Part shown: positions 1 through 8,994 of the stretch, piece by piece
Layout: each line of letters opens with the position of its first letter
Numbering within the stretch: the first letter of the stretch is position 1
From: Coniochaeta sp. PMI_546
Taxonomy: Eukaryota > Ascomycota > Sordariomycetes > Coniochaetales > Coniochaetaceae
Direction: 5' to 3'
Length of the DNA stretch: 64,000 nt
NCBI GenBank assembly: GCA_021432605.1
Contig: MU271143.1
Coordinates: forward strand, 1,621,277-1,685,276
Translations under genes and position numbers: made by a program
Notes under the pieces: model-generated
What the model was told of the DNA's origin: nothing
Databases searched by the model: none
What the model saw: the letters and a program-made list of their open reading frames with translations, nothing else

Positions 1-451
1 CTTCAACTGCTTGCACTGGAAGAGCGACTGGGCATACTTGAGCAGCCGCACGTAGTCGCGGGAGATGGACTCGATCAGATGTTTTGCCGTCGAGATTTGG
101 CCGAGAGCGACCTTGAAATGATCCGCATCGTAGAGGGTGTTGAGCAGATCTCGGTGGAACGGATGGATATCATTGAGCATGGGGAACGACTGCTGAATCT
201 GGCCGAGCTTCTCGCTGAAAGTCTCTTGTGTGAACTTGACTTTCCTGGTGTAGAAGGCCCTGATTCTGCTGATCTTGAATCCGGCTCTAATCTGTGTTGG
301 CAACCGACGCTGCGTGCGACTAAGGACGATATCGAGGAACTCCTGTGCCGTGGGCACCGGAGGGATGTCCTGAACGTAATGTTAGCATACAGTGGTGCCC
401 CCGTCCATGGCAAGCGAAGTAACATACCTTCCATGTTGTCTTGGCCGGCAT
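1..451 (-). CDS. NOG1: Nucleolar GTP-binding protein 1 (N-terminal part)
   Basis: Partial gene; the left window edge removes most of it. Two exons are visible: 428-451, encoding MPAKTTWK, and 1-369, with a 58-nt GT-AG intron (370-427) that carries a TGCTAAC branch site. The 131 visible residues match the conserved NOG1 N-terminus, including [20 protein letters not shown], the [15 protein letters not shown] segment, the [20 protein letters not shown] segment and [20 protein letters not shown]. The family member is an essential GTPase that joins pre-60S particles in the nucleolus and probes the peptide exit tunnel. Its GTPase domain would lie beyond the window. The gene is divergent from URA5, with 583 bp between start codons, and that gap carries PAC/RRPE-like sequence. 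Identity is very secure from similarity I recall to the yeast protein; nothing can be said about the missing C-terminus. Confidence 0.95.
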
Positions 452-1034
452 CTTGACTGATTTGTGGTGATTCCTGGAGGTCAACGTCGACTATGCGATG
501 TTGGCTGTGTCCTACAGCAGAAGAGTGGCGGGCAGAATTTCGATTTTGGGCACTTGAATTTTTTTGGTCTCCACTCGCCAGCAAAAGTCGGTGTCGGGGG
601 CTCGGCAGGCTTGGCACCGATCTTGTGCCTTCGAGGTTTCAGGGACCAATGCGGGGTTGATGGCGATAAGATAGAAGAAACCCCCACTTACAAAAAGTCT
701 CGTGTGCCCCTCAACAAGCTTCCTCCAATGCTGTGTCAAACTTCAACAACAACCGAAGAATGACTCGGGAAGCTGTATCAGTCAAGTGTGTCTGTTAAGG
801 AAAGGCCTTCCGGGTGCTGTGGAGAATCAGTGACTCGACGACGATATGTATTGCTGTATTAGGTAGAGAAAGCAATGAGACTATGTTTGTCAGAAAGTAT
901 TGCTTGACTTCGACAGCTCGTGGCCCCACCGCCCTCGAGAAAATGATGCAAATTCTTCCAACTTCACAAGCAACGGGCATAAGGTATCGTTTGAACACAG
1001 TCCCTTCCAAATCATACAGCAACACCGCGTCAAA
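452..1034. promoter_or_regulatory. Divergent NOG1/URA5 promoter region
   Basis: Intergenic stretch between two divergent start codons. It holds GCGATAAGAT at 663-672, one mismatch from the yeast PAC element of ribosome-biogenesis genes. It also holds a T-rich TGAATTTTTTT segment near 554-564 that resembles the RRPE element. The URA5 reading frame is open upstream of its ATG to about position 900 but has no in-frame ATG there. The assignment of these motifs to NOG1 control is inference. Confidence 0.4.
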
Positions 1035-1736
1035 ATGTCCGATCTCGCCCCCTACAAAGCCGAGTTCCTCAAGGCCGCCATAGACGGCGGCGTGCTCAAG
1101 TTCGGCAGCTTTGAGCTCAAGTCGAAGCGGGTATCGCCCTACTTCTTCAACGCCGGCGACTTCTACCGCGCCGACCTGCTGCGCGCCATCTCGACCGCCT
1201 ACGCCAAAGCCATCATCGAGGCCCGCGAGCAGGACGGACTTGACTTCGACATTGTCTTCGGCCCCGCCTACAAGGGCATCCCGCTGGCCACAGCGACAAC
1301 TGACAAGCTAGCCGAGCTGAAGCCCGAGGTGTACGGGCGCATCTGCTACTCGTTCGACCGCAAGGAGGCCAAGGACCACGGCGAGGGCGGCAACATCGTC
1401 GGCGCGCCCTTGAAGGGGAAGAAGGTGCTCATCGTGGACGACGTCATCACGGCCGGCACGGCGAAGCGCGAGGCCATCGCCAAGATCAGGAAGGAGGGCG
1501 GCACGGTCGTTGGCATTGTTGTCGCGCTCGACCGCATGGAGAAGCTCCCCTCGCCCGACGGCGACGACAGCAAGCCGATGCCCAGCGCCCTCGGCGAGAT
1601 AAGGAAGGAGTACGGCATCCCCATCATCGCTATCCTGACGCTGGACAACATCATCGCTGGCATGAAAGGGTTCGCTACCGGGGACGATGTCAGGAGGACA
1701 GAGGCCTATCGCGCACAGTACAAGGCGAGCGACTGA
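1035..1736 (+). CDS. URA5: Orotate phosphoribosyltransferase
   Basis: Intronless, 233 residues, the usual length for fungal OPRTase. It catalyses orotate + PRPP to OMP, the fifth step of de novo pyrimidine synthesis, in the cytosol, normally as a dimer. The PRPP-binding loop is clear at residues 131-144 ([14 protein letters not shown], with the acidic pair D135-D136). The mobile catalytic loop [11 protein letters not shown] lies around 109-119, and [19 protein letters not shown] near 23-41 is a family signature. I chose the ATG at 1035 (MSDLAPYK) because homologues start there; the frame remains open to about 900 but only through a non-ATG codon. It runs divergently from NOG1 and convergently with the acetyltransferase downstream. 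The gene is widely used as an auxotrophic marker in fungi. Very confident. Confidence 0.97.
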   Translation: MSDLAPYKAEFLKAAIDGGVLKFGSFELKSKRVSPYFFNAGDFYRADLLRAISTAYAKAIIEAREQDGLDFDIVFGPAYKGIPLATATTDKLAELKPEVYGRICYSFDRKEAKDHGEGGNIVGAPLKGKKVLIVDDVITAGTAKREAIAKIRKEGGTVVGIVVALDRMEKLPSPDGDDSKPMPSALGEIRKEYGIPIIAILTLDNIIAGMKGFATGDDVRRTEAYRAQYKASD

Positions 1737-2163
1737 GGTTGGAGGTGTGAAGAGATTGCGCCGTCTATACCCTAGTCCTGTCTATGCGAAAGTCTATCCC
1801 AGTCTATCCCGCGAGAAAGCAACGTTCGTGCGACTTAAAGCAAAAAGAAAAGAGGTGAAAAAAAATGTCCAACCACATTTGTCCATGATACTGGCACGCC
1901 TGGTTGCCCGTTCCGAAACAGGCTGTTATCAAGTACTCCGCGTGACGCCGCCAGCGGCAGTCTGCAAATTTAGCCCAGCTTCGGCGCCCAGCTTCAGGCG
2001 TATTAATGGAAATCAGGAGAGTTGATTAGGAGACGGCATACCCTAGCTTCCTTCTCGAAAGTGTCGCCAATAAGAGGGTGCAGGAGAGTGCTCCTGAAGA
2101 TAGATCTGATGCTTTCGCTGAAGATCTTTGCGGAAGAAGGGACTACAAGATCCCACGCGAGAA
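1737..2163. other. Convergent 3' region, URA5 / acetyltransferase
   Basis: No gene seen. It contains the 3' flanks of the two converging genes. There is an A-rich patch around 1838-1866, probably within or near the URA5 3' UTR. Confidence 0.5.
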
Positions 2164-3244
2164 TCAGATGGCCTTGGCTTGACCTGGTAGATCAAAGACC
2201 TGTATTGCGACGGTGTAGTTAGGATCATGTTGTTTGTCCATTTCTCTGTGGGAGAGATGTCTGGCTGGGGAAACGATGGCTTACCATGTTGTGCCATCCG
2301 CCGCCGCCATATTGAGCATTGCTCGGACCTTTGTTCCGGAAGCCGAAGCGCTCGTAGTAAGAGACCAGATACTGACTTTGGTTAGCATAAACTATTACCT
2401 TGGTCGGAAGGATAAGCTCACATCCTGGCATATAAGTGATACCCGGTCAGCCAGACCGGAGTTGTTGACCTGCTGCAGGTAGGCTTTGACAATAATCTTG
2501 CCTATGCCGCAGCCCTGAACCTTGGGCGAGACGGCAAGAGAATGGAGTCCAATGGTCCGTCCCTTCTCTTGGTGGCCGGTATCAGTGCACTTTCCTCCGC
2601 GACTGCGCCAGTCTTTGGGATAGTCCATGTCATTATCCGTGATGTCATCCCCGCGACAACGAGTAGACACAATGTGCGCCAGCAGCACGCTGACGGCCTT
2701 GTCGGCACGGTCAGTCTCGACCGTCTTCGCCGCGGAGAGGGTCTCAATGTCCCATCCTTTCAGATGGTCTGGAACTACGGTGCAGAATAGACCTAGGCTA
2801 AGCTCGGGACACGTCGTGAGGCGGTATTCGAACTAATTCCTGGTCAGAGACGATAAGTGGTCGACAGCAAGGGGAGTGCACTAATACTTTCTCGCGAGTA
2901 GCCCGATGTTGCGGGTCGTGGAACGCTGCATTCTCCAAAGCAACGACAGATTCGATGTCGGATACGCATAGTGGTCTAATGTTTGGCGAGAAGGCGAAGG
3001 GCAGAACTTTGTTGATGCGAGTCTCCGAGATGTCCTTGGCAGCCCGCCGCTTCTGGCTTTTGCTCTTCTGAAGCTTGACAAAATCGCCGTCGAGCTCCTC
3101 GCCATCTTCAATGGCATCTTCGTCATTCTGGAGAGCAGTAGTTGTGGATGATAGTTTTGGTGGATCTTGCGGCGACATGGTGGCGGCGAGCTGGTCAGGA
3201 AGAGAGAATGCAGGGAATGAGGAGAAAGTTGGAGAGGAATCCAT
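2164..3244 (-). CDS. GNAT-family N-acetyltransferase (polyamine/arylalkylamine type)
   Basis: Four exons, in gene order 2888-3244, 2422-2832, 2285-2371 and 2164-2199, separated by introns of 55, 50 and 85 nt. The product is 296 residues. After a disordered acidic and lysine-rich N-terminus (about 1-85), the GNAT fold begins around PLCVSDIESVVALENAAF. Acetyl-CoA motif A is at about 216-235, with the Q-x-x-G-x-G signature QGCGIG at 225-230. The YYERFGF motif, which contacts CoA, lies in exon 3, and the C-terminus is GGGGWHNMVFDL. This pattern matches the fungal PAA1/AANAT-like group, which transfers acetyl groups to polyamines or aryl-alkylamines. Substrate cannot be read from sequence. The last exon encodes only 11 residues plus stop, so an annotation could easily miss it. 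The start at 3244 is the first ATG of the open frame; M23 is an alternative. Confidence 0.88.
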
Positions 3245-5498
3245 TATTTAGGCCGGATAGGAGAGAGGAAAGGGATTTTACTACCTTAGCACCCAAGGAG
3301 AGAGGAATAAGAGCATACAAACCCAAGGGTAGCTGGAACAGGAAGTGGTCGACAGTTTCGTCGCGTGACCGAGAAGCCAGAGCCTAAGGGTTACCTTGGA
3401 GGCTTACCGTGTGCCAGTAGACCTTAGTTGGGGAAATGCAAGGAAGCAGAAGAGGAAAGAGTACTTTGGGACATGCAGACGGGTGTGCAATTCTTGGACA
3501 CACGATAACTACCCCTGAGCCTCGGTATGTCAAATGCCTAGTGTAGCGAAGCTGGATGAATTTACTCGTATTTTCACCTGAGAGGAGCCCAACTTGCAAT
3601 AAATATGCGTAACAAACGGAGGACGTGTTCTATCGGAGACGCATGTATATATCGAACAGAGTTTAGACCGCAGGGAACCTAGGTCTACATCGACTCCTAC
3701 ATCCCTGGCAAGCCCCGCTACCTGAACTGTCAAGCTCCAGGCTGTTTGCCAGGCCAAGCTACATAGTATGCACACAAGGTCGCATCTTGGCTGTAGCAGA
3801 AGAATGTATAGTCTAGGAACATCGTAACCAGCGCATTACAGAACCCGCAGCGAGCACAGGGAACTTGACGTCTAGGACACGCTGACCTGCCGTTGTTGTC
3901 AGTGGCTAGGCGAGTTAAATTAAAGCTCTGAGAACTTTGCAGCTCATGGGACAAGCAGGGGTTCGGCGATATACAGTCGAATCTGGTCATGTTGGCCTTG
4001 ACTAGAACGGCAGATTTTACATCTTGGGTATAATCACCAATACACCCCTCGATTTATGCCGACCATCAGGATTTGTGATTGCCCTAACCAGGCCATCTAG
4101 TGATGGTGTGTGAGCCGTGAAAAGCCGCGCCAATGCATTGAGAGATTGATGCAAGCAGTTATGTGCTGCCACCGGTCAACTCCCCTTCGATACTTCTGTG
4201 TGAAGTCGACATAGAGCAGCTCATATCAAAGACATTGCAGACTTCGCTCTGAGTTCCATTTGTGATCAACGCTCAAAACATTCGCTAGTCTCTGGAGTAC
4301 GATACAAGCTGGGATGACTGGCTGAGTGTACAGTGGCTCGAAGTAAGGGATAATACTGCATCAGGTACACTAGGAACAATTATACACTACTCTTGGCAAC
4401 CCTCCCCAAAAGACCTTGAAATGTAACTATTTCTTGAGCCGCACTACATGAATTCCGAGGATGCTCCTTGGCCGCCTAATACAACATACACTTCTGACGA
4501 ATTGTCCGCTTCTTGATTACCAACGGGCTACCTGGAGGCAGGTGAATATCAAGCTCGAATAATATAGCATCCGCGGCAGGCTATCTTGTTTACCAGTATG
4601 AGACAGTACTCTATGTTTAGAGAAGCGAAACGTACCATCCAAGTTGTTAAGATCGGAAGGCTGGTGAGGAAAGTTCGGGATTTCTTCACCTCTATAAAGG
4701 ACACGAAGAGGTAGAAGGACGGCTTCGAAGTCGTAATGGAAGAGAGAAGCATTACATAGTAATAGTGTGAATCTCAAAGTTTGTTTGCCTAAGGTACATA
4801 GATCTGGCTAGCAAGAGGAGGCAAACTAAAGGTAGTTTTGTCAGTCTGACCTGTTGTCCAGTTCTTGAATGGCACGGAACCTCGTCTTGTGCAGCAGCAG
4901 CAACAGCTCCGCCGAGGTTGTCAAGGTCTGGCTGCAGTCGCAGATCGCCTCCGGCACCTTGATTCATGCTGCAGTAATCCGTAAGTCTGCCAGACGTTCC
5001 ATCGGCTTCTATCACTCCCAGAACGCAGACGTTGTCTCCCTTGATTTGGCGGTGAGTCGACAGAACATGACTATCAGGCTGCCGCTCTTTTCGGACTCTT
5101 GCAGGAGAACTGCTCAAGTGTTTGGCGCGGTGGAAAGGAACGAGCAACTGGGGTGGCAGTGGTGGCTGATCTGGAGAAGCACCTGCATTTTAAAAGAGGT
5201 AACCTGGATCCGTTGGCGTTCCCGCGCGCCAAAAAGAGCTTCGTGCTGCCTGCGGCCTGCCCCTCCAAAGCCGAACGGAAGCTGCGATCTCTACCTTACC
5301 TTAAGCTTCGGACGAACATAATCCAACTCTCACCCACTTCCTCCCATTCTTCCCAGACACTCAGTCCACACCCGACCCTGCCTTAAAGTAACTTATTTTC
5401 CCGTCATTACGAAACTTCTCTGTTCGAAATTTCCCTGGGATATTTTATAGTTCATCACAGGTACCTTGGGAAACCATAGCCCTCTTGCGTACGTCACA
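3245..5498. other. Divergent intergenic region, acetyltransferase / DDI1
   Basis: About 2.25 kb with no convincing gene. Open frames here (for example 4869-5321 on the plus strand) show no recognisable domain. It holds several copies of an ACCTTA/TAAGGT-type motif at 3281-3290, 3381-3400, 4788-4797 and 5291-5305, and a related GTACCTTGGG at 5461. The part near 5300-5498 is pyrimidine-rich and is probably the DDI1 promoter and leader. Confidence 0.4.
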
Positions 5499-6997
5499 AT
5501 GTAAGTTCCACAGCTCCCCGCCCCATCGATGGCCCATCGTTTGTAAGCTGGCTGGAGCCTAACGTTCGTGCATCACCAGGCGCATCACGCTCAGCATCTC
5601 CAACCCGGAGATCGAGGGCGATGAGGGCGACCTCCTCTCACTCGATATCTTTCCTGATATGACAGTCGACACACTCCGGAGCTCCATCCAGGCCGAGGCC
5701 CGCATCGAACCCTCGTCACAGCACCTCTACCATAATGGCCAGCTCATATCCGACTATTCCAAAACCATGTCAGAGCTAGGCATTGGCGACGGCGACATGC
5801 TTGCCCTCCACGTCCGCGACATGCGAGGCACTACTGGTGTCCCTACGCCAGCAGGCGCCGGGAGACCCAGGGGCCAGCCATCGGCACCCCGTGGCGGCGC
5901 TCGACCACCACAACAAGATCCCGAGTTGGTCCGATTACAAGTACTGGGGAATGCACACCTGAGGGCCGAGCTTGCAAACCAGCAACCGGAGATGGCGGCC
6001 GCACTAGAGGATCCGCAGCGCTTTGCGCAGCTGTTCAACGCCAGCTTCGACCGGGAGCAGAGAGAGCGTGCGGAGCGGCAGCAGATGATCCAGCGGCTGA
6101 ATGACGATCCGTTTGACGTGGAGGCACAGGCTAGAATCGAGGAGATGATACGTCAGGAGCGTGTCATGGAGAATCTGCAAAATGCCATGGAGCATAATCC
6201 TGAAGGTATGGATGTCATACAGCCCCTTCATGCACCCTCGATTACGTCATCGCCGCTCCATTTCGATGTTGCTGACATGATTTCGTTTTACAGTCTTCGG
6301 TCGAGTCCACCTACTTTACATTGAGGTCGAGGTGAACGGCTACAAGATGAAGGCGTTGGTGGATTCCGGAGCCCAAGCGACAATCATGAGCCCCAGGTGT
6401 GCCGAGGCCTGTGGTATCATGCGCTTGGTTGACAAGCGTTTCGCCGGTGTGGCCCGGGGTGTCGGCACCGCCACCATCATCGGTCGTGTTCACGCAGCGC
6501 AAATCAAGATCGGTACTCTGTTTCTGCCGTGCAGTTTCACAGTCATGGAGGGTAAGACGGTCGACTTGCTCCTCGGCCTGGACATGCTCAAGCGTTACCA
6601 AGCGTGTATCGACCTCGCCAAGGACAAGCTCATTATCCAGGGCGTCGAGCTGCCATTTCTCGGCGAGGCAGATGTCCCCAAGGAGTCGGAGGAGGCTCTT
6701 GAGGAGGAGCCGAAAGTTCAAGGCCCCGGAGGTACTACGATCGGTCAGCGGTCCGGTGTCGTCTCCCCGCCGACCGGCTCCGCGCCCGCCGGTCCGTCCG
6801 GGTCGGGTCCGACTGCGGTGTCCCGCCCCGCCGCTTCCGCAGGTGTCCCTCCACCGCAGCCTCCCAGACCTCAGTTTCCAGATGCGGACATAGAGCAGCT
6901 CATGGCCCTAGGGGCGACGAGGGACCGGGCTATCCGAGCGTTGCACCAGACAGGAGGAAACGTGGAGTACGCGGCGGCGTTGATATTCGAGGATTAG
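5499..6997 (+). CDS. DDI1: DNA damage-inducible protein 1 (ubiquitin shuttle with aspartic protease domain)
   Basis: Three exons: 5499-5500, 5580-6205 and 6294-6997, giving 443 residues. The domains are an N-terminal ubiquitin-like domain (about 1-78, [14 protein letters not shown]), a helical middle region, a retroviral-protease-like aspartic domain with catalytic D233 in VDSGAQATI (about 205-330), a proline- and glycine-rich linker, and a C-terminal UBA domain (about 406-443). This is a host gene. The family binds polyubiquitin and the proteasome and cleaves heavily ubiquitinated substrates; yeast Ddi1 also regulates exocytosis with SNAREs. The start codon is assembled by splicing: exon 1 contributes AT and exon 2 supplies G. 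Starting instead at the first genomic ATG of exon 2 (5659) would delete a third of the UBL domain. Downstream it converges on RRP8. Identity is very secure; the two-base coding exon 1 is a strong inference from frame and homology. Confidence 0.93.
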
Positions 6998-7329
6998 GAC
7001 TTGTACCTTGGTCTTGTGTCCACCAGAATACATACAAGATGGAGGCTGGGCAACCGTCATATGGCTGCATCATTGCTGTGGTTAGATACGTACATCTTGG
7101 CGTAGTGGCCTGCTGATTGAGTAATGTCTGGTAGGGCTTAAAGATGGAAGAAGGTCCGTTATTCGGTAGACAGGCGTCACATGGTTAGATCCGGCAAGGA
7201 AGACCAGGGAAATAGCATCTCCACAGATAGCACTGAAAGCAAGCTGATCATATTTGCAATCGTGGCCATTACTGTGTGGTCATTCCTGTCGCAGCGATAC
7301 CTCATATCTGCTATATTCCGTGATTCAAA
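6998..7329. other. Convergent 3' region, DDI1 / RRP8
   Basis: 332 bp between two converging stop codons. I see no gene or strong structure; it presumably holds both 3' UTRs and polyadenylation sites. Confidence 0.4.
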
Positions 7330-8994
7330 TCACCTAATCTTATACACGCAAGGCTTCAGCACCGCCGCCTCATTCACCTCCACATCGTCACCTTCGATGA
7401 ACTTCTTCTGCTTCGCCGGCCTAGGCTTGTATGCCGCATCTCTCGAATTGGCAGCCGCAACACCTTTGCCCTTCACGGGCGTCGCACCCTTGACGAAGTA
7501 CATCTTGACAAACATCCTGTTGCTGAGATCAACAGCCTCGGTCGGCTCGCCCCTGAGCACAAACCCCCTCTTCGCCAGCACGTCAACAAAGGCGGAAACG
7601 TCCGTCTCCTGCCTCTTGTCCTCCGCCCCGTCAACCTCGATCGCCAGATCCGCCTCGGCGGTGGCAGCTTCTGCCTCTTTGTTTGCCTTCCCAGCCTTGC
7701 TCTTGGGTCCCGGGACGGCCGGCGCCGGGCCACCGGTATTCCGCCGGTTGCCGACGCTGTGCTCGACCACGCGTCCCTTCTTCCCCTTCCCGGGCACGGT
7801 GAAGCGGCTCTTGATCTCGGCGACCCACAGCTCGCCCTTCCACCTCAGCACGCGGTAGGCCTCCTCCACGAAGTCAACCCAGTTGGTGCCCATGAGTGCC
7901 AGGCAGAAGATGGCGACATCGACAGACGCGTCGGCGAGAGGCAGGTTAGCCATATCGGCCGCCATGATCATAGGGTTGTCGTTGGTCTGCAGGTCAAACG
8001 ACCTGACGTCGAGGTTCAGCTTCCTCGACTGCGGCTGCAGCGTCGTACCGAGCTTGGCATCGCCGCAGCCCAGGTCGGCGATGGTGCACGTCCCGTCCCG
8101 CGCGCGGGGCAGTGGCACCTTGTTGCCCGTCGGGGCCGGGCCGTCTCGCTGGTGGCGGTGCTGCCTGTCCGGCCGCGGAGGCTTGACGCGGGCGCGCGCG
8201 AGGATGTCGGCTATGTACCCGTCGATCGGGTTCTCAGGCCAGACGGCCACCTGCCGCCGGAATCCTTCGTGGTACTCGACGAACATGTCGGGCGAGGTCT
8301 TGAAGAGCTCGAAGGCTTCGGCTGAGGGACGCGTGTAGAGGGTTTCGTTGAGGTGGCGGAAGCGGGCGGAGATGAGCTTCTCGCGCATCGCGGCTTGAAG
8401 CGGGGTGAGTTTCGGGCCTGCTGGTTTGGGGGAGGCGGCTGGGACTATGGCAGTTTCTGTTTTTTGTCTGGTATCCTTGTTTGGCTTGGTTGTATCGTCC
8501 TTCGTCGCTCTGGGGTCTTGCTTCTTGTTCTTCGGCTTTGTGCCTTCCTTCCGAGGGTCTACTGGTTCGGCATCCTCGCCCTCAGACGCTTGGTCGTTGG
8601 CCGGGCTGTGGTCGTCGATACCTCCCCATTCATCGTCCTCCTCTGGTTGCTTGTCTTCTGATACCGGCGCCGCAGCTTCGAGTTCAGCCTTGCGTTCTGC
8701 ATCTTTCTTCGCTTTCCTCTGTCTCTTATTCAGTGGCTTCCCTGACACTTCATCAATGTCTGGCCTGTCCGTCTTCTCCTTTCTCTCTACCTCTACCCGG
8801 GGTTTCTTATTCTGGATGAATTTCTCCCAGAGTTCGCCGACATTCTCGTCAGTCACCGCAATCTTGGGTTTGCTGTTGGGTCTCTTGCGCTTCTTGATAG
8901 GGACTGAGTTGGACCCAGTACCAGCTGCAGAGGCACCTGTAGCCTCGGACTTGAGACTGTCCGTTGGGACTGACCAGCCTTTGACGGCAAACAT
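7330..8994 (-). CDS. RRP8: 25S rRNA adenine-N1 methyltransferase (Rrp8 family)
   Basis: Single exon, 554 residues. The N-terminal 190 residues are low complexity, with lysine/arginine clusters (KKRKRPNSKPK, NKRQRKAKKD) suited to nucleolar import. The conserved domain begins near LTPLQAAMREKLISARFRHL and continues through PRPSAEAFELF-type sequence. S-adenosylmethionine motif I is TIADLGCGDAKLG at about residue 300-312. It is followed by the VDVAIFCLALMGTNWVDFVE segment and EAYRVLRWKGELWVAEIKSR, all hallmarks of Rrp8/nucleomethylin. The yeast enzyme makes m1A in helix 25.1 of 25S rRNA. The domain here carries a roughly 70-residue lysine- and alanine-rich insertion after the EIKSRF strand, before the terminal strands; such insertions occur in filamentous fungi. 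A palindromic TGAAAATTTT lies 111 bp upstream of the ATG. Second ribosome-biogenesis gene in the window. Confidence 0.93.
   Translation of the reverse strand: MFAVKGWSVPTDSLKSEATGASAAGTGSNSVPIKKRKRPNSKPKIAVTDENVGELWEKFIQNKKPRVEVERKEKTDRPDIDEVSGKPLNKRQRKAKKDAERKAELEAAAPVSEDKQPEEDDEWGGIDDHSPANDQASEGEDAEPVDPRKEGTKPKNKKQDPRATKDDTTKPNKDTRQKTETAIVPAASPKPAGPKLTPLQAAMREKLISARFRHLNETLYTRPSAEAFELFKTSPDMFVEYHEGFRRQVAVWPENPIDGYIADILARARVKPPRPDRQHRHQRDGPAPTGNKVPLPRARDGTCTIADLGCGDAKLGTTLQPQSRKLNLDVRSFDLQTNDNPMIMAADMANLPLADASVDVAIFCLALMGTNWVDFVEEAYRVLRWKGELWVAEIKSRFTVPGKGKKGRVVEHSVGNRRNTGGPAPAVPGPKSKAGKANKEAEAATAEADLAIEVDGAEDKRQETDVSAFVDVLAKRGFVLRGEPTEAVDLSNRMFVKMYFVKGATPVKGKGVAAANSRDAAYKPRPAKQKKFIEGDDVEVNEAAVLKPCVYKIR

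Noticed and set aside
4869-5321. A 150-codon ATG frame upstream of DDI1
   Set aside because: No domain, odd Trp/Cys/Arg-rich composition, and it overlaps the expected DDI1 promoter.
6294-6700. Retroviral-protease-like domain as a sign of a retroelement
   Set aside because: It sits between UBL and UBA domains in an intact, conserved host gene (DDI1), with no LTRs or other element genes nearby.
7181-8661. Several plus-strand open frames of 100-225 codons opposite RRP8
   Set aside because: RRP8 on the minus strand explains the region; the opposite frames are low-complexity shadows.
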